Assembly (NCBI GenBank): GCA_041396245.1
Contig: JAWKYW010000016.1
Location: forward strand, 1 to 64,000
DNA length: 64,000 nucleotides
Reading direction: 5' to 3'
Source: Desulfobacillus sp041396245
Lineage (GTDB): Bacteria > Pseudomonadota > Gammaproteobacteria > Burkholderiales > Rhodocyclaceae
Every line of letters begins with the position of its first letter. Position 1 is the first letter of the stretch. This document shows, piece after piece, positions 45,967 to 57,556 of the stretch. Below the pieces are notes generated by a model that saw only the letters and a list, made by a program, of their open reading frames with translations, had not been told where the DNA came from and searched no databases. Position numbers and translations under genes: made by a program.

Positions 45967-46560
45967 ATGAATCTTCTCGCCCGCATCTCCCGCCAGTTCA
46001 GCGAAAGCGCCCAGACCAAGCTGGACGCCATGGAGGCGCTCTCCCCGCCGATCGCCCAGGCGGTCGAGCTGATGGTGGCGAGCCTGCTCGCCAACGGCAA
46101 GATCCTGGCCTGCGGCAATGGCGGCTCGGCCGCCGACGCACAGCACTTCGCCGCCGAGCTGCTCAACCGCTTCGAGAAGGAACGCCCGCCGCTCGCCGCC
46201 GTGGCGCTGACCACCGATTCGTCGACGCTCACCTCGATCGCCAACGACTACGCCTTCGACCAGGTCTTCGCCAAGCAGGTGCGGGCCCTCGGCCAGCCGA
46301 ACGACGTGCTGCTGGCGATCTCGACCAGCGGCAACTCGCCCAACGTCGTCGAGGCGATCCATGCCGCCCACGAGCGCGAACTGCGGGTGGTTGCGCTTAC
46401 CGGCCGGGATGGCGGCGCCGTCGGCCCGTTGCTGAACGACACGGACGTGCACATCTGCGTGCCGTCCGACCGCACCGCGCGCATCCAGGAAGTGCACCTG
46501 CTCGCGCTGCACTGCCTGTGCGACGGTATCGATTGCATGTTGCTAGGAGAGGACGCATGA
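45967..46560 (+). CDS. gmhA: SIS-domain phosphoheptose isomerase / DiaA-like
   Basis: 197 residues: GKILACGNGGSAADAQHFAAELLNRFE, TDSSTLTSIANDYAFDQVFAKQV, ISTSGNSPNVVEAI, the GmhA signatures. In this position (yraN-gmhA-BON lipoprotein) the E. coli homologue is DiaA; the nearby hldE domain favours a heptose role. Stop overlaps the next start (ATGA). Confidence 0.9.
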   Translation: MNLLARISRQFSESAQTKLDAMEALSPPIAQAVELMVASLLANGKILACGNGGSAADAQHFAAELLNRFEKERPPLAAVALTTDSSTLTSIANDYAFDQVFAKQVRALGQPNDVLLAISTSGNSPNVVEAIHAAHERELRVVALTGRDGGAVGPLLNDTDVHICVPSDRTARIQEVHLLALHCLCDGIDCMLLGEDA

Positions 46561-47198
46561 AGAAGCTGCTGCTTGCCACTACCCTGATCGCCCTGACGCT
46601 GCCGGCCCTGCAGGGCTGCGTGACGGCGGTCGCCACCGGCGTCGGCGCCGGCGCCCTGATGGTCGTCGACCGGCGTGCGGCGGAAACCTACCTCGCCGAC
46701 GAGGCCATCGAGATTCGCGCCTTCAACCGCATCAACGAGAAGTTCGGCGACAAGGTGCACGTCAACGTCACCAGCTACAACATGAAGGTGCTGCTCACCG
46801 GCGAAGTGCCGGACGCCGGCATCCGGGACGAACTGGAGCGGGCCATTGCCGGCGTGACCAACGTCAAGGGCGTCATCAACGAGGTAACGGTCGGCCCGGC
46901 GAGCAACTTCAGCGCGCGCAGCAACGACACCTACATCACCTCGAAGGTCAAGGCCCGCTTCATCGACGCCAACAAATTCCAGGCCAACCACGTCAAGGTG
47001 GTGACGGAAGCCGGCGCGGTTTACCTGCTCGGCCTGGTCACCCGCAAGGAGGCCGAGGATGCCGCCGGGATCGCCCGCACCACGGCAGGCGTGAAGAAGG
47101 TCGTGCGCGTCTTCGAGTACGTCGAGATCCGCGAGGCGCAGCGGCTGGACAAGCGCCCGCCGGAAGACGCCACGCAGCAACCCGCCGGGGCGAAGTGA
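46557..47198 (+). CDS. BON-domain outer-membrane lipoprotein (DolP/YraP)
   Basis: 213 residues. Lipobox LQGC (Cys21); BON domain 1 at about 50-115 and BON domain 2 at about 125-195 (ITSKVKARFIDANKFQANHVKVVTEAGAVYLLG). DolP maintains outer-membrane integrity and BAM function in E. coli. The order gmhA/diaA-dolP is conserved. Confidence 0.9.
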   Translation: MKKLLLATTLIALTLPALQGCVTAVATGVGAGALMVVDRRAAETYLADEAIEIRAFNRINEKFGDKVHVNVTSYNMKVLLTGEVPDAGIRDELERAIAGVTNVKGVINEVTVGPASNFSARSNDTYITSKVKARFIDANKFQANHVKVVTEAGAVYLLGLVTRKEAEDAAGIARTTAGVKKVVRVFEYVEIREAQRLDKRPPEDATQQPAGAK

Positions 47199-47683
47199 CT
47201 CCCGCCCGGCCCGACTTCGAGGCCAAGCTCTGCCCGCCCGGCGAGCTGGCGGCGCGGCTGCCGCGCTTGCCGCGGCCTCTGGTGTTCACCAACGGCTGCT
47301 TCGACATCCTCCACCGCGGCCACGCCACCTACCTTGCCCAGGCGCGGGCGCTCGGCGCCAGCCTCGTCGTCGGCGTGAACGCCGATGCCTCGGTGCGGCG
47401 GCTCGGCAAGGGTGAGGATCGTCCGGTAAACGGCCTGGAAGACCGCATGGCACTGCTGGCGGCGCTGGAGTCGGTCTCGCTGGTGGTCGGGTTCGACGAG
47501 GACACGCCGCTGGAACTCATCCGCATCGTGCAGCCCGACGTGCTGGCGAAAGGCGGCGACTGGCCGGCCGGGAAAATCGTCGGCGCCGAACTGGTGCTGG
47601 CGCGCGGCGGCCGGGTCTGCTCGATCCCTTTCCTGCACCAGCGGTCGACCAGCGCCCTGCTGGCGAAGATCAGGTCTCTTTAG
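47195..47683 (+). CDS. hldE: D-glycero-beta-D-manno-heptose 1-phosphate adenylyltransferase
   Basis: 162 residues, the stand-alone nucleotidyltransferase part (RfaE2): FTNGCFDILHRGHATYLAQAR with the HxGH nucleotide loop, VGVNADASVRRLGKG, and VLAKGGDW. Makes ADP-heptose for LPS core. GTG start overlaps the dolP stop (GTGA). The final TAG is provided by the palindromic element that follows. Confidence 0.92.
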   Translation: MTPARPDFEAKLCPPGELAARLPRLPRPLVFTNGCFDILHRGHATYLAQARALGASLVVGVNADASVRRLGKGEDRPVNGLEDRMALLAALESVSLVVGFDEDTPLELIRIVQPDVLAKGGDWPAGKIVGAELVLARGGRVCSIPFLHQRSTSALLAKIRSL

Positions 47684-47742
47684 GGCGTGTTCTCAATCAT
47701 TCTGTCGGACAGAATGATTGAGAACACGCCCTAGGTCTCTTT
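47672..47742. mobile_element. 51-bp perfect palindrome flanked by 10-bp direct repeats
   Basis: AGGGCGTGTTCTCAATCATT... (47682-47706) and its exact complement (47708-47732) are separated by one base. AGGTCTCTTT is found on both sides (47672-47681 and 47733-47742), like a target-site duplication. It creates TAG stops for both convergent genes. No transposase; possibly a MITE or a remnant of two insertion-sequence ends. Confidence 0.8.
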
Positions 47743-49080
47743 GGCTTCCCCTGCCGGCGCCCGCCGCAGGATGGTGTCGCGCACCAGGCCGACGTGCACG
47801 CGCAGCGTGTACAGCATGTCGGTGAAGGCCAGCGGCGTGGCGACGTGCTGGACGTCCGCCTCGATCCGGTCCAGCCGCTCCAGCCATTCGGCGCGACTGT
47901 GCCTGCCCGGGTCCGCCTCCACCTCCGCCTCGAGGAACTTCAGCTCGCCGTAGCGCCGGTAGATGCGCGAGCGGACGCGCCAGGTGTACAGGCCGGGGGC
48001 GAACTTCATGATCGGAATAAGCAGTGTCAGCACCGGCACCAGCATGACGATCATGCGGTCGACCAGGTTGGCGGCCCAGAACGGCAGGTAGCGCTGCAGG
48101 AAAGGCTTGCCGGACCTGTAGAAACGCTCGGCCTCGGGCGAGAGCGGGAAGTCGGCCTGGCCGGCCCTGGGAAATTCGCCCGGGCGCTGGAACACGCCCG
48201 CCTCGCCGTGCACCTCCTGCGCCGCCTGCAGCAGAAGCTGCATCAGCGCCGGATGGGTGGACTCGTGCGCGACCAGCGTCGCCACGGGCGACACCAGCGT
48301 CACGTCGCGCGCCGGGATGTTGCGTACCATGTCGATCGCCCCCTGCGGCAGGATCAGGCGGGTCAGGTAGGGAAAGCGGCGCACGTAGGCTTCGGCGTGC
48401 GTCAGGCTCATGAGGCGGACGCCTTCGGCATACAGCAGCGACCAGACCGCGGCGGACTGGTCGGCGCCGACGACGAACACCGCATCGACCTTGCCGTCCT
48501 GCAGCGCGGCCACGGCCTGCAGGCCGCCGAGATCCGACAAGCGGGTGTTCTGCGCATCCAGGCCGTTCGCCTCGAGCATCTGGAGCGCCAGCTTGCGCGT
48601 GCCGCTGCCCTCGGCGCCGATGGCGATGCGGCTGCCTTTCATGCGGGTCAGGCGGTCAAGCTCGCGCTCGCCGCGGTAGAACACCCAGAGCGGCTCGTAA
48701 TAGAGGCTGCCGAGCGAAACGAGGGTGTCGCGATTGATGCCGTTGGCGGTGCCGCTCTGCACCAGGGCGACGTCCGTGTCGTCAACCTGGCCGACGAGGC
48801 GTTCGAGATTTTCGATGGAACCCGCCGAGGGGCGCTCGCGCAGTTCGATGCCGCTCTTCGCCAGCGCCTGGCGGTAGCGCTCGGCATACACCTGGTAGGA
48901 GCCGCCCTCGCCGCCGGAGGAAAGCACGAGGTAATCGGGCGGCGCCGGCTTGATGAATTGCGCCGCCAGCCAGAAGCCGCCGAACAGCAGCAGCAGCGCC
49001 GGCAGGCCGACGATCAGCAGGTCCCGCGGCGATATCTCGCGCAGGCGCTTCATGCCGGTCTTGCGCGGCTGTTCCGCCAC
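47731..49080 (-). CDS. TAXI-family TRAP transporter solute receptor, membrane anchored
   Basis: 449 residues from a GTG at 49080 (GGAGG upstream; the in-frame ATG at 49053 has none). N-terminal TM (LLIVGLPALLLLFGGFWLAA), TAXI domain (GGEGGSYQVYAERYRQALAKSG, SAGSIENLERL, GSRIAIGAEGSGTRKLALQML), then a C-terminal TM near 340-362 (LVDRMIVMLVPVLTLLIPI) and a cytoplasmic tail. The DctM/Q permease genes are absent, so it may act alone or as a sensor. Confidence 0.88.
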   Translation of the reverse strand: MAEQPRKTGMKRLREISPRDLLIVGLPALLLLFGGFWLAAQFIKPAPPDYLVLSSGGEGGSYQVYAERYRQALAKSGIELRERPSAGSIENLERLVGQVDDTDVALVQSGTANGINRDTLVSLGSLYYEPLWVFYRGERELDRLTRMKGSRIAIGAEGSGTRKLALQMLEANGLDAQNTRLSDLGGLQAVAALQDGKVDAVFVVGADQSAAVWSLLYAEGVRLMSLTHAEAYVRRFPYLTRLILPQGAIDMVRNIPARDVTLVSPVATLVAHESTHPALMQLLLQAAQEVHGEAGVFQRPGEFPRAGQADFPLSPEAERFYRSGKPFLQRYLPFWAANLVDRMIVMLVPVLTLLIPIMKFAPGLYTWRVRSRIYRRYGELKFLEAEVEADPGRHSRAEWLERLDRIEADVQHVATPLAFTDMLYTLRVHVGLVRDTILRRAPAGEAKET

Positions 49081-49102
49081 GGCGATCTGACCTCCCCGTC
49101 CC

Positions 49103-49552
49103 TCAGAACGGAATGTCGTCGTCCATGTCGCCGAAGTTCGACGCCGGCGCCTTCCCGCCGCCGCCGGCAGCGGACGCCGGCGCGGCATCGCGCTCGCGCG
49201 GCGGCGCCTCGCCCATGCCCTCGCGCCGGCCGAGCATCTGCATGCGGTCGCCGCGGACTTCGGTCGTGTACCGGTCCTGGCCTTCCTTGTCCTGCCATTT
49301 CCGGGTGCGGATCGAGCCCTCGATATAGATCTGGCTGCCCTTCTTCAGGTACTGGCCGCACACCTCCGCCTGGCGGCCGAAGAAGGACACGCGATGCCAC
49401 TCGGTGGCCTCCTGCCTGTTGCCCTCCTTGTCCTTCCAGGTGTCGGTCGTGGCCAGACGCAGATTGGCCACCGCCTCGCCACTCGGCAGATAGCGCATTT
49501 CCGGGTCCGCGCCCAGGTTGCCGACCAGAATCACTTTGTTGACCGATGCCAT
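49103..49552 (-). CDS. ssb: Single-stranded DNA-binding protein
   Basis: 149 residues: OB fold (NKVILVGNLGADPEMRYLPSGE, TEWHRVSFFGRQAEVCGQYLKKGSQIYIEGSI), a Gly/Ala-rich linker, and the acidic tip DMDDDIPF that docks partner proteins. Abuts the upstream MFS gene without a gap. Divergent from uvrA beyond it, a frequent gene pairing. Confidence 0.97.
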   Translation of the reverse strand: MASVNKVILVGNLGADPEMRYLPSGEAVANLRLATTDTWKDKEGNRQEATEWHRVSFFGRQAEVCGQYLKKGSQIYIEGSIRTRKWQDKEGQDRYTTEVRGDRMQMLGRREGMGEAPPRERDAAPASAAGGGGKAPASNFGDMDDDIPF

Positions 49553-50923
49553 TTATGCTTCCCCTCCCAATAACTGGCGCACGCGCCGTTCGTCCCAACC
49601 TTCCAGATTGACCCTCAAATAGGCGATCCGCTTCTCGGGTTCCACCACCGCCTCGCGCACGCCGGGCAGGCCGGCCAGCCGTTCGCGCAGATGCTCGATC
49701 TCCACGTGCGGCTCGATGACGAACTCGCGCAGGGCCACCACCGGCGGCGCCTGCATCGTAACTGCGATCACGAGCCAGATCAATGCCAGCGCGATGCCGA
49801 CGCCGAAGACGCCGGTGGCGCCATAGTGCTGCGCCAGGATGCCTCCCCCCGCCCCGCCGAGAAACAGGCCGAGGGACTGCGTCGTGTTGTAGATGCCCAG
49901 CGCCGTGCCCTTGGCCTGCGGCGGGGCGATGCGCGAGACGAGCGAAGGCAGGCTCGCCTCGAGGATGTTGAAGACGACGAAGAACACCACCAGGTTCGCC
50001 ACCAGCGCATTGAACAGGCCGCTGCCGAAGAGGAAGCCGCCCTGGGCGAGCACCAGGATGAAGACGGCGCCGACGAACACCGGCTTCATGCGCGCGCGCC
50101 GCTCGGCATAGAAGATCGGCGGCAGCATCAGCACGAAGCTGGCCAGCACCACCGGCAGGTAGACCTTCCAGTGCTCGGCGACCGGCAGGTCGCCCGTGGC
50201 GACGAGCGCGCCCGGCACCACGACGAACATCGCCATCTGGATGAAATGCAGCGTCAGGATGCCGAAATTCAGTCGGGCGAGCTGGGGGTTCAGCAGGACA
50301 TCCCGGAAGCCGACCGGGGCATGCTCGTGGTGCTCGGCCGGCGGCGGGTCGGGCACGATGCGCGCCAGCAGCCAGATCGCCGCCAGCGCCAGCAGGCCGG
50401 TGAGGGCGAAGATGCCCGACAGGCCGACCGCGGCATTCAGCGCCGGCGCCGCCACCAGCGACAGCGCGAACATCAGGCCGATGCTGGAACCGACCAGCGC
50501 CATCACCTTGGTGCGGTGCTGTTCCCGGGTGAGATCCGCCGCCAGCGCCGTCACTGCCGCGGAAACGGCGCCCGCCCCCTGCAGGGCGCGGCCGACGATG
50601 GTCCACACGATATCCGGCGCGGCGGCGGCGATGAAGCTGCCGGCGGCGAAGACCAGCAGGCCGACGACGATGACGCGCTTGCGGCCGTAGCGGTCGGAGG
50701 CCATGCCGAAGGGCAGCTGCAGCGCCGCCTGGGTCAGGCCGTAGATGCCCAGGGCGATGCCGACCAGGGTCAGGTTGTCCCCGCCCGGCAGCTTGCCGGC
50801 GGCGACGGCGAACACCGGCAGGACGAGGAACAGCCCCAGCATGCGCAGGGCGAAAATCGCCGCCAGCGACAGGCCGGCGCGCAACTCCAGCCGGGTCATG
50901 CGGTCGGGGTTCGAATGGGACAT
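49553..50923 (-). CDS. MFS transporter (YajR-like) with C-terminal ferredoxin-like domain
   Basis: 456 residues, about 12 TM helices: FALRMLGLFLVLPVFAVAAG, GIYGLTQAALQLPFGMASDRYGRKRVI (the MFS GxxxDRxGRR-type loop). A soluble C-terminal domain (REFVIEPHVEIEHLRERLAG, VREAVVEPEKRIAYLRVNLE) resembles the YAM domain of YajR. Substrate unknown. The start MSHSNPDRM is used. Confidence 0.88.
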   Translation of the reverse strand: MSHSNPDRMTRLELRAGLSLAAIFALRMLGLFLVLPVFAVAAGKLPGGDNLTLVGIALGIYGLTQAALQLPFGMASDRYGRKRVIVVGLLVFAAGSFIAAAAPDIVWTIVGRALQGAGAVSAAVTALAADLTREQHRTKVMALVGSSIGLMFALSLVAAPALNAAVGLSGIFALTGLLALAAIWLLARIVPDPPPAEHHEHAPVGFRDVLLNPQLARLNFGILTLHFIQMAMFVVVPGALVATGDLPVAEHWKVYLPVVLASFVLMLPPIFYAERRARMKPVFVGAVFILVLAQGGFLFGSGLFNALVANLVVFFVVFNILEASLPSLVSRIAPPQAKGTALGIYNTTQSLGLFLGGAGGGILAQHYGATGVFGVGIALALIWLVIAVTMQAPPVVALREFVIEPHVEIEHLRERLAGLPGVREAVVEPEKRIAYLRVNLEGWDERRVRQLLGGEA

Positions 50924-50933
50924 GAAATGAGGC

Positions 50934-50963
50934 TTGGCTCGGGACTGCGAAGTTGCGTATATT
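50934..50963 (+). promoter_or_regulatory. Possible uvrA promoter
   Basis: TTGGCT - 18 bp - TATATT in the 70-bp gap between the divergent MFS gene and uvrA. No recognisable LexA box overlaps it. Confidence 0.45.
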
Positions 50964-50993
50964 AGCAGATTGCCCTTTTCGACCCGCCGTTCA

Positions 50994-53858
<2,865 letters not shown>

Positions 53859-53869
53859 AAGGAGCCGTC

Positions 53870-54283
53870 ATGAACGACAGCCGCAACGAACTGGAGGGTC
53901 TGCTGCTGGAATTCCATGCCGGCGCCCTGGCGCCGGAGGCTTTCGCCCGCCGCCTGCTCGAAGCGCAGGCGTTCCTGCCGGTAAAGGACGAAAAGCACGC
54001 CATCGCCGGTTTCCAGGCCTCGACCCGGGCCGAACCGCTGCTGGTCGAGGACGAAGACGGCAACCGCATCCTGGTGCTGTTCTCCTCGCCCGACCGCGCC
54101 CGCGACTTCCTCGCCGCCTTCCCCGGCTACGGCGGCGGCATGCTGGTCGAATTCGCCTGGCTGCTGCGCCGCATGGGCGCCGGCGTCTCGATCGCCATCA
54201 ATCCCGAGCAGACGCCCGGTTTCGACCTCGACCCGGAGATGGTCGCCATGGTCGCCGCCCTGCTGCCCGAGGCAGACCAGTAA
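53870..54283 (+). CDS. SseB-like protein
   Basis: 137 residues. EGLLLEFHAGALAPEAFARRLLEAQAFLPV and LVEDEDGNRILVLFSSPDRARDFLAAFPGY match the SseB N-terminal domain; the role of stand-alone copies is unknown. AAGGAG site before the ATG, 11 bp after uvrA. Its TAA stop is part of a 25-bp motif copy. Confidence 0.75.
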   Translation: MNDSRNELEGLLLEFHAGALAPEAFARRLLEAQAFLPVKDEKHAIAGFQASTRAEPLLVEDEDGNRILVLFSSPDRARDFLAAFPGYGGGMLVEFAWLLRRMGAGVSIAINPEQTPGFDLDPEMVAMVAALLPEADQ

Positions 54284-54306
54284 AAGTCAGCCCCCATGAC
54301 ACGGCG
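54282..54306 (+). repeat. 25-bp bipartite motif, intergenic copy
   Basis: AAAAGTCAG - CCCCCATGA - CACGGCG, between the SseB-like gene and tesA. Stop codon TAA overlaps its first bases. Confidence 0.7.
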
Positions 54307-54318
54307 GCGGGAAACGAC

Positions 54319-54978
54319 ATGAAGCGCAGCCCCGGCCGGCCGGCCACGGCTTTCCGGCGCGCGCTGCTCGCCGCCGCGCTGCTGGTCCTGGCGGCGGCCT
54401 GTTCGCGGCAAGCGGACGCGCCGCTTGCGCCCGGTTCGGTGGTGCTGGCGCTGGGCGACAGCCTCACGGCCGGCTACGGGCTCGCTCCCGAGCAGGCCTG
54501 GCCGGCGCTGCTCGGCGAGAAGACCGGCTGGACGATCGTCAACGGCGGCGTCAGCGGCGACAGGAGCGGCGACGCCCTGGCGCGCCTGCCGGCCCTGCTG
54601 GACGAGCACGCGCCGAAGCTGGTGCTGGTGGCCCTCGGCGGCAACGACATGCTGCGCAGGCAGCCGGAGGCGCAGACGCGCGCCAACCTGGCGCGCATCC
54701 TCGAGCTGGTGCGCGGCCGCGACGCCCGGGCGGTGTTGCTGGCCACGCCGGAGCCGAGCCTGGCCGGCGCCGTCTTCCAGAACCTTTCGGCGCCGGACTT
54801 CTACGCCGAGCTCGCCGAGGAAGGGAAGGTGCCGCTCATCGACGACGCCCTCCCGGCAGTGCTCTCCGATCCCGGGCTCAAGCTCGACCAGCTGCATCCC
54901 AACGCCGAAGGGCACCGGGCCCTCGCCGGCAGGCTGTTTGACGCCCTGCGCAAGCTGGGGTACGTTCGCCCAAACTGA
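54319..54978 (+). CDS. tesA: GDSL-family esterase / acyl-CoA thioesterase TesA-like lipoprotein
   Basis: 219 residues. Signal with lipobox LAAAC (Cys28), so probably lipid-anchored. SGNH blocks: ALGDSLTAGYG (Ser), NGGVSGDRSGD, ALGGNDML, and DQLHPN (Asp/His). Hydrolyses short acyl esters or thioesters in the periplasm. Confidence 0.92.
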   Translation: MKRSPGRPATAFRRALLAAALLVLAAACSRQADAPLAPGSVVLALGDSLTAGYGLAPEQAWPALLGEKTGWTIVNGGVSGDRSGDALARLPALLDEHAPKLVLVALGGNDMLRRQPEAQTRANLARILELVRGRDARAVLLATPEPSLAGAVFQNLSAPDFYAELAEEGKVPLIDDALPAVLSDPGLKLDQLHPNAEGHRALAGRLFDALRKLGYVRPN

Positions 54979-54992
54979 AGACGGAAACCGCC

Positions 54993-55802
54993 ATGGCCGA
55001 CCCGCAGGACACCCTCATCGAGATCTCGAACCTCAAGTTCTCCTACAACAGCCTCGACGTGCTGAAAGGCCTCGACCTCGCCGTGCCGCGCGGCCGGATC
55101 GTCGCCATCCTCGGCGCCAGCGGCTGCGGCAAGACCACCCTGCTGCGGCTGATCGGCGGCCAGCTGCGGCCGGCCGCCGGCCACGTCCGGTTCGACGGCC
55201 AGGTGATCCACGAACTGGACACCAACGGACTCTACGAAGTGCGCCGCAAGATGGGCATGATGTTCCAGCAGGGCGGCCTGTTCACCGACCTGTCCACCTT
55301 CGAGAACATCGCCTTCCCGATGCGCGAACGCACCGACCTGCCCGACGCACTGATCCACGACATGGTGCTGATGAAGCTGCACGCCGTCGGCCTGCGCGGC
55401 GCGCACGAACTGATGCCGAGCGAACTCTCCGGCGGCATGGCGCGGCGCGTCGCGCTGTCGCGCGCCATCGCCATGGACCCGATGCTGATCATGTACGACG
55501 AGCCCTTCTCCGGCCTCGACCCGATCTCCCTCACCCAGATCGGCAACCTCATCCGCGGCCTCAACGACGCCCTCGGCGTCACCTCCATCGTCGTCACCTA
55601 CGATGTCGCCGAATCGCTCAAGGTGGTCGACTACGCCTACTTCATCGCCGACGGCAAGGTGGTCGCCCAGGGCACGCCCGACGAGATCCGCGCCTCGACC
55701 GACCCCTTCGTGCGCCAGTTCGTCGACGGCCTCCCCGACGGCCCGGTGGCCTTCCACATGGCGGGCAAGCCGCTGGCCGAGGATCTCAACCTGGCCGGGT
55801 AA
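54993..55802 (+). CDS. mlaF: ABC transporter ATPase, MlaF type
   Basis: 269 residues: Walker A GASGCGKTT, Q-loop MMFQQGGLFTDLSTFENIAFPM, signature ELSGGMARRVALSRAIAM, Walker B LIMYDEPFSGLDP. The variant signature SGGMARR is typical of MlaF/TtgA lipid-transport ATPases. The partners mlaE, mlaD, mlaC and mlaB do not follow; a terminator and a tRNA do, so the gene is an orphan here. Next to tesA. Confidence 0.9.
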   Translation: MADPQDTLIEISNLKFSYNSLDVLKGLDLAVPRGRIVAILGASGCGKTTLLRLIGGQLRPAAGHVRFDGQVIHELDTNGLYEVRRKMGMMFQQGGLFTDLSTFENIAFPMRERTDLPDALIHDMVLMKLHAVGLRGAHELMPSELSGGMARRVALSRAIAMDPMLIMYDEPFSGLDPISLTQIGNLIRGLNDALGVTSIVVTYDVAESLKVVDYAYFIADGKVVAQGTPDEIRASTDPFVRQFVDGLPDGPVAFHMAGKPLAEDLNLAG

Positions 55803-55825
55803 AAGTCAGTCGCCGCAGGGCGGCG
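55801..55825 (+). repeat. 25-bp bipartite motif, after mlaF
   Basis: AAAAGTCAG - TCGCCGCAG - GGCGGCG. The mlaF stop codon TAA overlaps its first two bases. Confidence 0.6.
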
Positions 55826-55834
55826 GCAGGCGTG

Positions 55835-55861
55835 AAAAAGCCAGCGCGAGGCTGGCTTTTT
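55835..55861. terminator. Bidirectional terminator between mlaF and tRNA-Ala
   Basis: AAAAAGCCAGC - GCGAG - GCTGGCTTTTT; U-tracts are available on both strands, serving both convergent units. Confidence 0.9.
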
Positions 55862-55866
55862 GCATT

Positions 55867-55942
<76 letters not shown>

Positions 55943-55992
55943 GAAAGAGGGGCGGATTATAGCCGGTTTTGGGGGGAGGCTGCCAGCCGGCG

Positions 55993-56997
55993 TCAGGTCT
56001 CGTCGTCCTCGCCCGAGCCCGCCGCGGCGCGGCGCAGGCGGTCGTTGATGGCCAGCCAGTTCTCGCCGGCCGGCGGCTGCTGGACGAGGATGCGGACGCA
56101 GCCCAGCGCGTCGAGCTCGCGCAGGCTGGCATAGAGGTCGTGGGCGAAGCCGGCCGGCTCGGCCGGCGACTGCTTCCAGGCGACGAGGTCGTGGCTGATG
56201 GCCTGCGGCGTGGGGGCCAGCACGGCGACCTTCTCGCCCGTCACCAGGGCGTTCCTCAGGGCGAACAGCAGGCCGTCGGAAGACACCAGCTGCAGCGGCG
56301 TGCGCGGCGCGTAGTGGGCGTCGAGCGAGCCCGAAACGCGGGGCGTTTCACTCCCGATTCCGCGCTGTGCTTCCGCCTGCGGTGCGGCGGTCTCGGGCGC
56401 GCGGCCGAGCACGCGCGCGATGTCCGCCGCGCCGATGGCACCGGGGCGCAGCAGCACCGGCACGCCACGCGACAGGTCGAGGATGGTGGATTCGATGCCG
56501 ACCGGGCAGGCGCCGCCGTCGAGCACCAGCGGCACGCGGTCGCCGAGCTCCTCGCGCACGTGGTCGGCGGTGGTCGGGCTGATGCGGCCGAAACGGTTGG
56601 CCGAAGGCGCGGCAATGCCGCCCTCGAAGGCGGCGAGCAGTTCCAGCGCCAGCGGATGGTTCGGCACGCGCAGGCCGACGGTGTCCTGGCCGCCGGTAAC
56701 GGCGTCGGGCACGCCGGGCCGGCGCTTGAGGATGAGCGTGAGGGGCCCGGGCCAGAAGGCGGCGGCGAGCCGTTCGGCCTCGGCGGGGATTTCGCGCGCC
56801 CAGCGTGCGAGGTGTGCGGACGAGGGCAGGTGCACGATGAGCGGATGGTCGGCGGGACGGCCCTTGGCGGCGAAAATTTTCGCCACGGCCGCCGGATTGG
56901 CGGCGTCGGCACCGAGGCCGTAGACGGTTTCGGTGGGGAAGGCGACCAGCTCGCCGGCGCGCAGCAGTGCGACGGCGCGTTCGATTTCAGGTGTCAT
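55993..56997 (-). CDS. L-threonylcarbamoyladenylate synthase (Sua5 type)
   Basis: Makes the threonylcarbamoyl-AMP used for t6A37 of tRNA. 334 residues: YrdC domain 1-200 (FPTETVYGLGADA, KGRPADHPLIVHL, FWPGPLTLIL, SANRFGRISPT, GIESTILDL) and a C-terminal Sua5 domain, so the long form. Start MTPEIERAVALL (56997). Confidence 0.95.
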   Translation of the reverse strand: MTPEIERAVALLRAGELVAFPTETVYGLGADAANPAAVAKIFAAKGRPADHPLIVHLPSSAHLARWAREIPAEAERLAAAFWPGPLTLILKRRPGVPDAVTGGQDTVGLRVPNHPLALELLAAFEGGIAAPSANRFGRISPTTADHVREELGDRVPLVLDGGACPVGIESTILDLSRGVPVLLRPGAIGAADIARVLGRAPETAAPQAEAQRGIGSETPRVSGSLDAHYAPRTPLQLVSSDGLLFALRNALVTGEKVAVLAPTPQAISHDLVAWKQSPAEPAGFAHDLYASLRELDALGCVRILVQQPPAGENWLAINDRLRRAAAGSGEDDET

Positions 56998-57011
56998 CGG
57001 TCGCGCCGGGC

Positions 57012-57036
57012 AAAAGTCAGTCCGCGCAGCACGGCG
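57012..57036 (+). repeat. 25-bp bipartite motif, between Sua5 and purE
   Basis: AAAAGTCAG - TCCGCGCAG - CACGGCG. Together with flanking bases it is identical over 27 bases to the copy inside murE (36396-36422), 20 kb away. Confidence 0.8.
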
Positions 57037-57049
57037 CCCGGGACCGGGA

Positions 57050-57544
57050 TCAGGCGTCCGGCAGCGTCTTCGCCAGCACCTTCTCGGTCTGGCTGACACG
57101 GAAATCGGCGAGCTTCTTCGCCAGCGCCTTGTCGGAGAGCGCCAGCATGGCAACGGCGAACAGCGCCGCGTTGGTGGCGCCGGCCTCGCCGATGGCGAAG
57201 GTGGCGACCGGAATGCCGCCGGGCATCTGCACCATCGACAGCAGCGAATCCAGCCCCTGCAGGTGCTTCGAGGGCATCGGCACGGCCAGCACCGGCAGCT
57301 CCGTCTTCGCCGCCAGCACGCCGGCGAGGTGGGCCGCGCCGCCGGCGGCGCCGATCAGCACCTTGAGGCCGCGGTCGTCGGCCATGCTGGCGTAGTCGAG
57401 CGCCGCGTCCGGCGAGCGGTGGGCCGAGAGCACTTTCGCTTCATAGGGCACGCCGAACCGCTTCAGCGTCTCGGCGCAGGCCTTCATGACCGGCCAGTCG
57501 GAGTCCGAGCCCATGACGATGCCGACGAGGGGATGCTTGACCAT
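57050..57544 (-). CDS. purE: 5-(carboxyamino)imidazole ribonucleotide mutase
   Basis: 164 residues, class I PurE: VGIVMGSDSDWPVMKAC, SAHRSPDAALDYA, GAAGGAAHLAGVLAAKTELPVLAVPM, MPGGIPVATFAIGEAGATNAALFAV. purK is not next to it. Confidence 0.97.
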   Translation of the reverse strand: MVKHPLVGIVMGSDSDWPVMKACAETLKRFGVPYEAKVLSAHRSPDAALDYASMADDRGLKVLIGAAGGAAHLAGVLAAKTELPVLAVPMPSKHLQGLDSLLSMVQMPGGIPVATFAIGEAGATNAALFAVAMLALSDKALAKKLADFRVSQTEKVLAKTLPDA

Positions 57545-57556
57545 AGGAATTCCTTT

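Noticed and set aside
50924..50993. LexA box before uvrA and ssb
   Set aside because: No CTGT-N8-ACAG-like palindrome could be seen in the gap.
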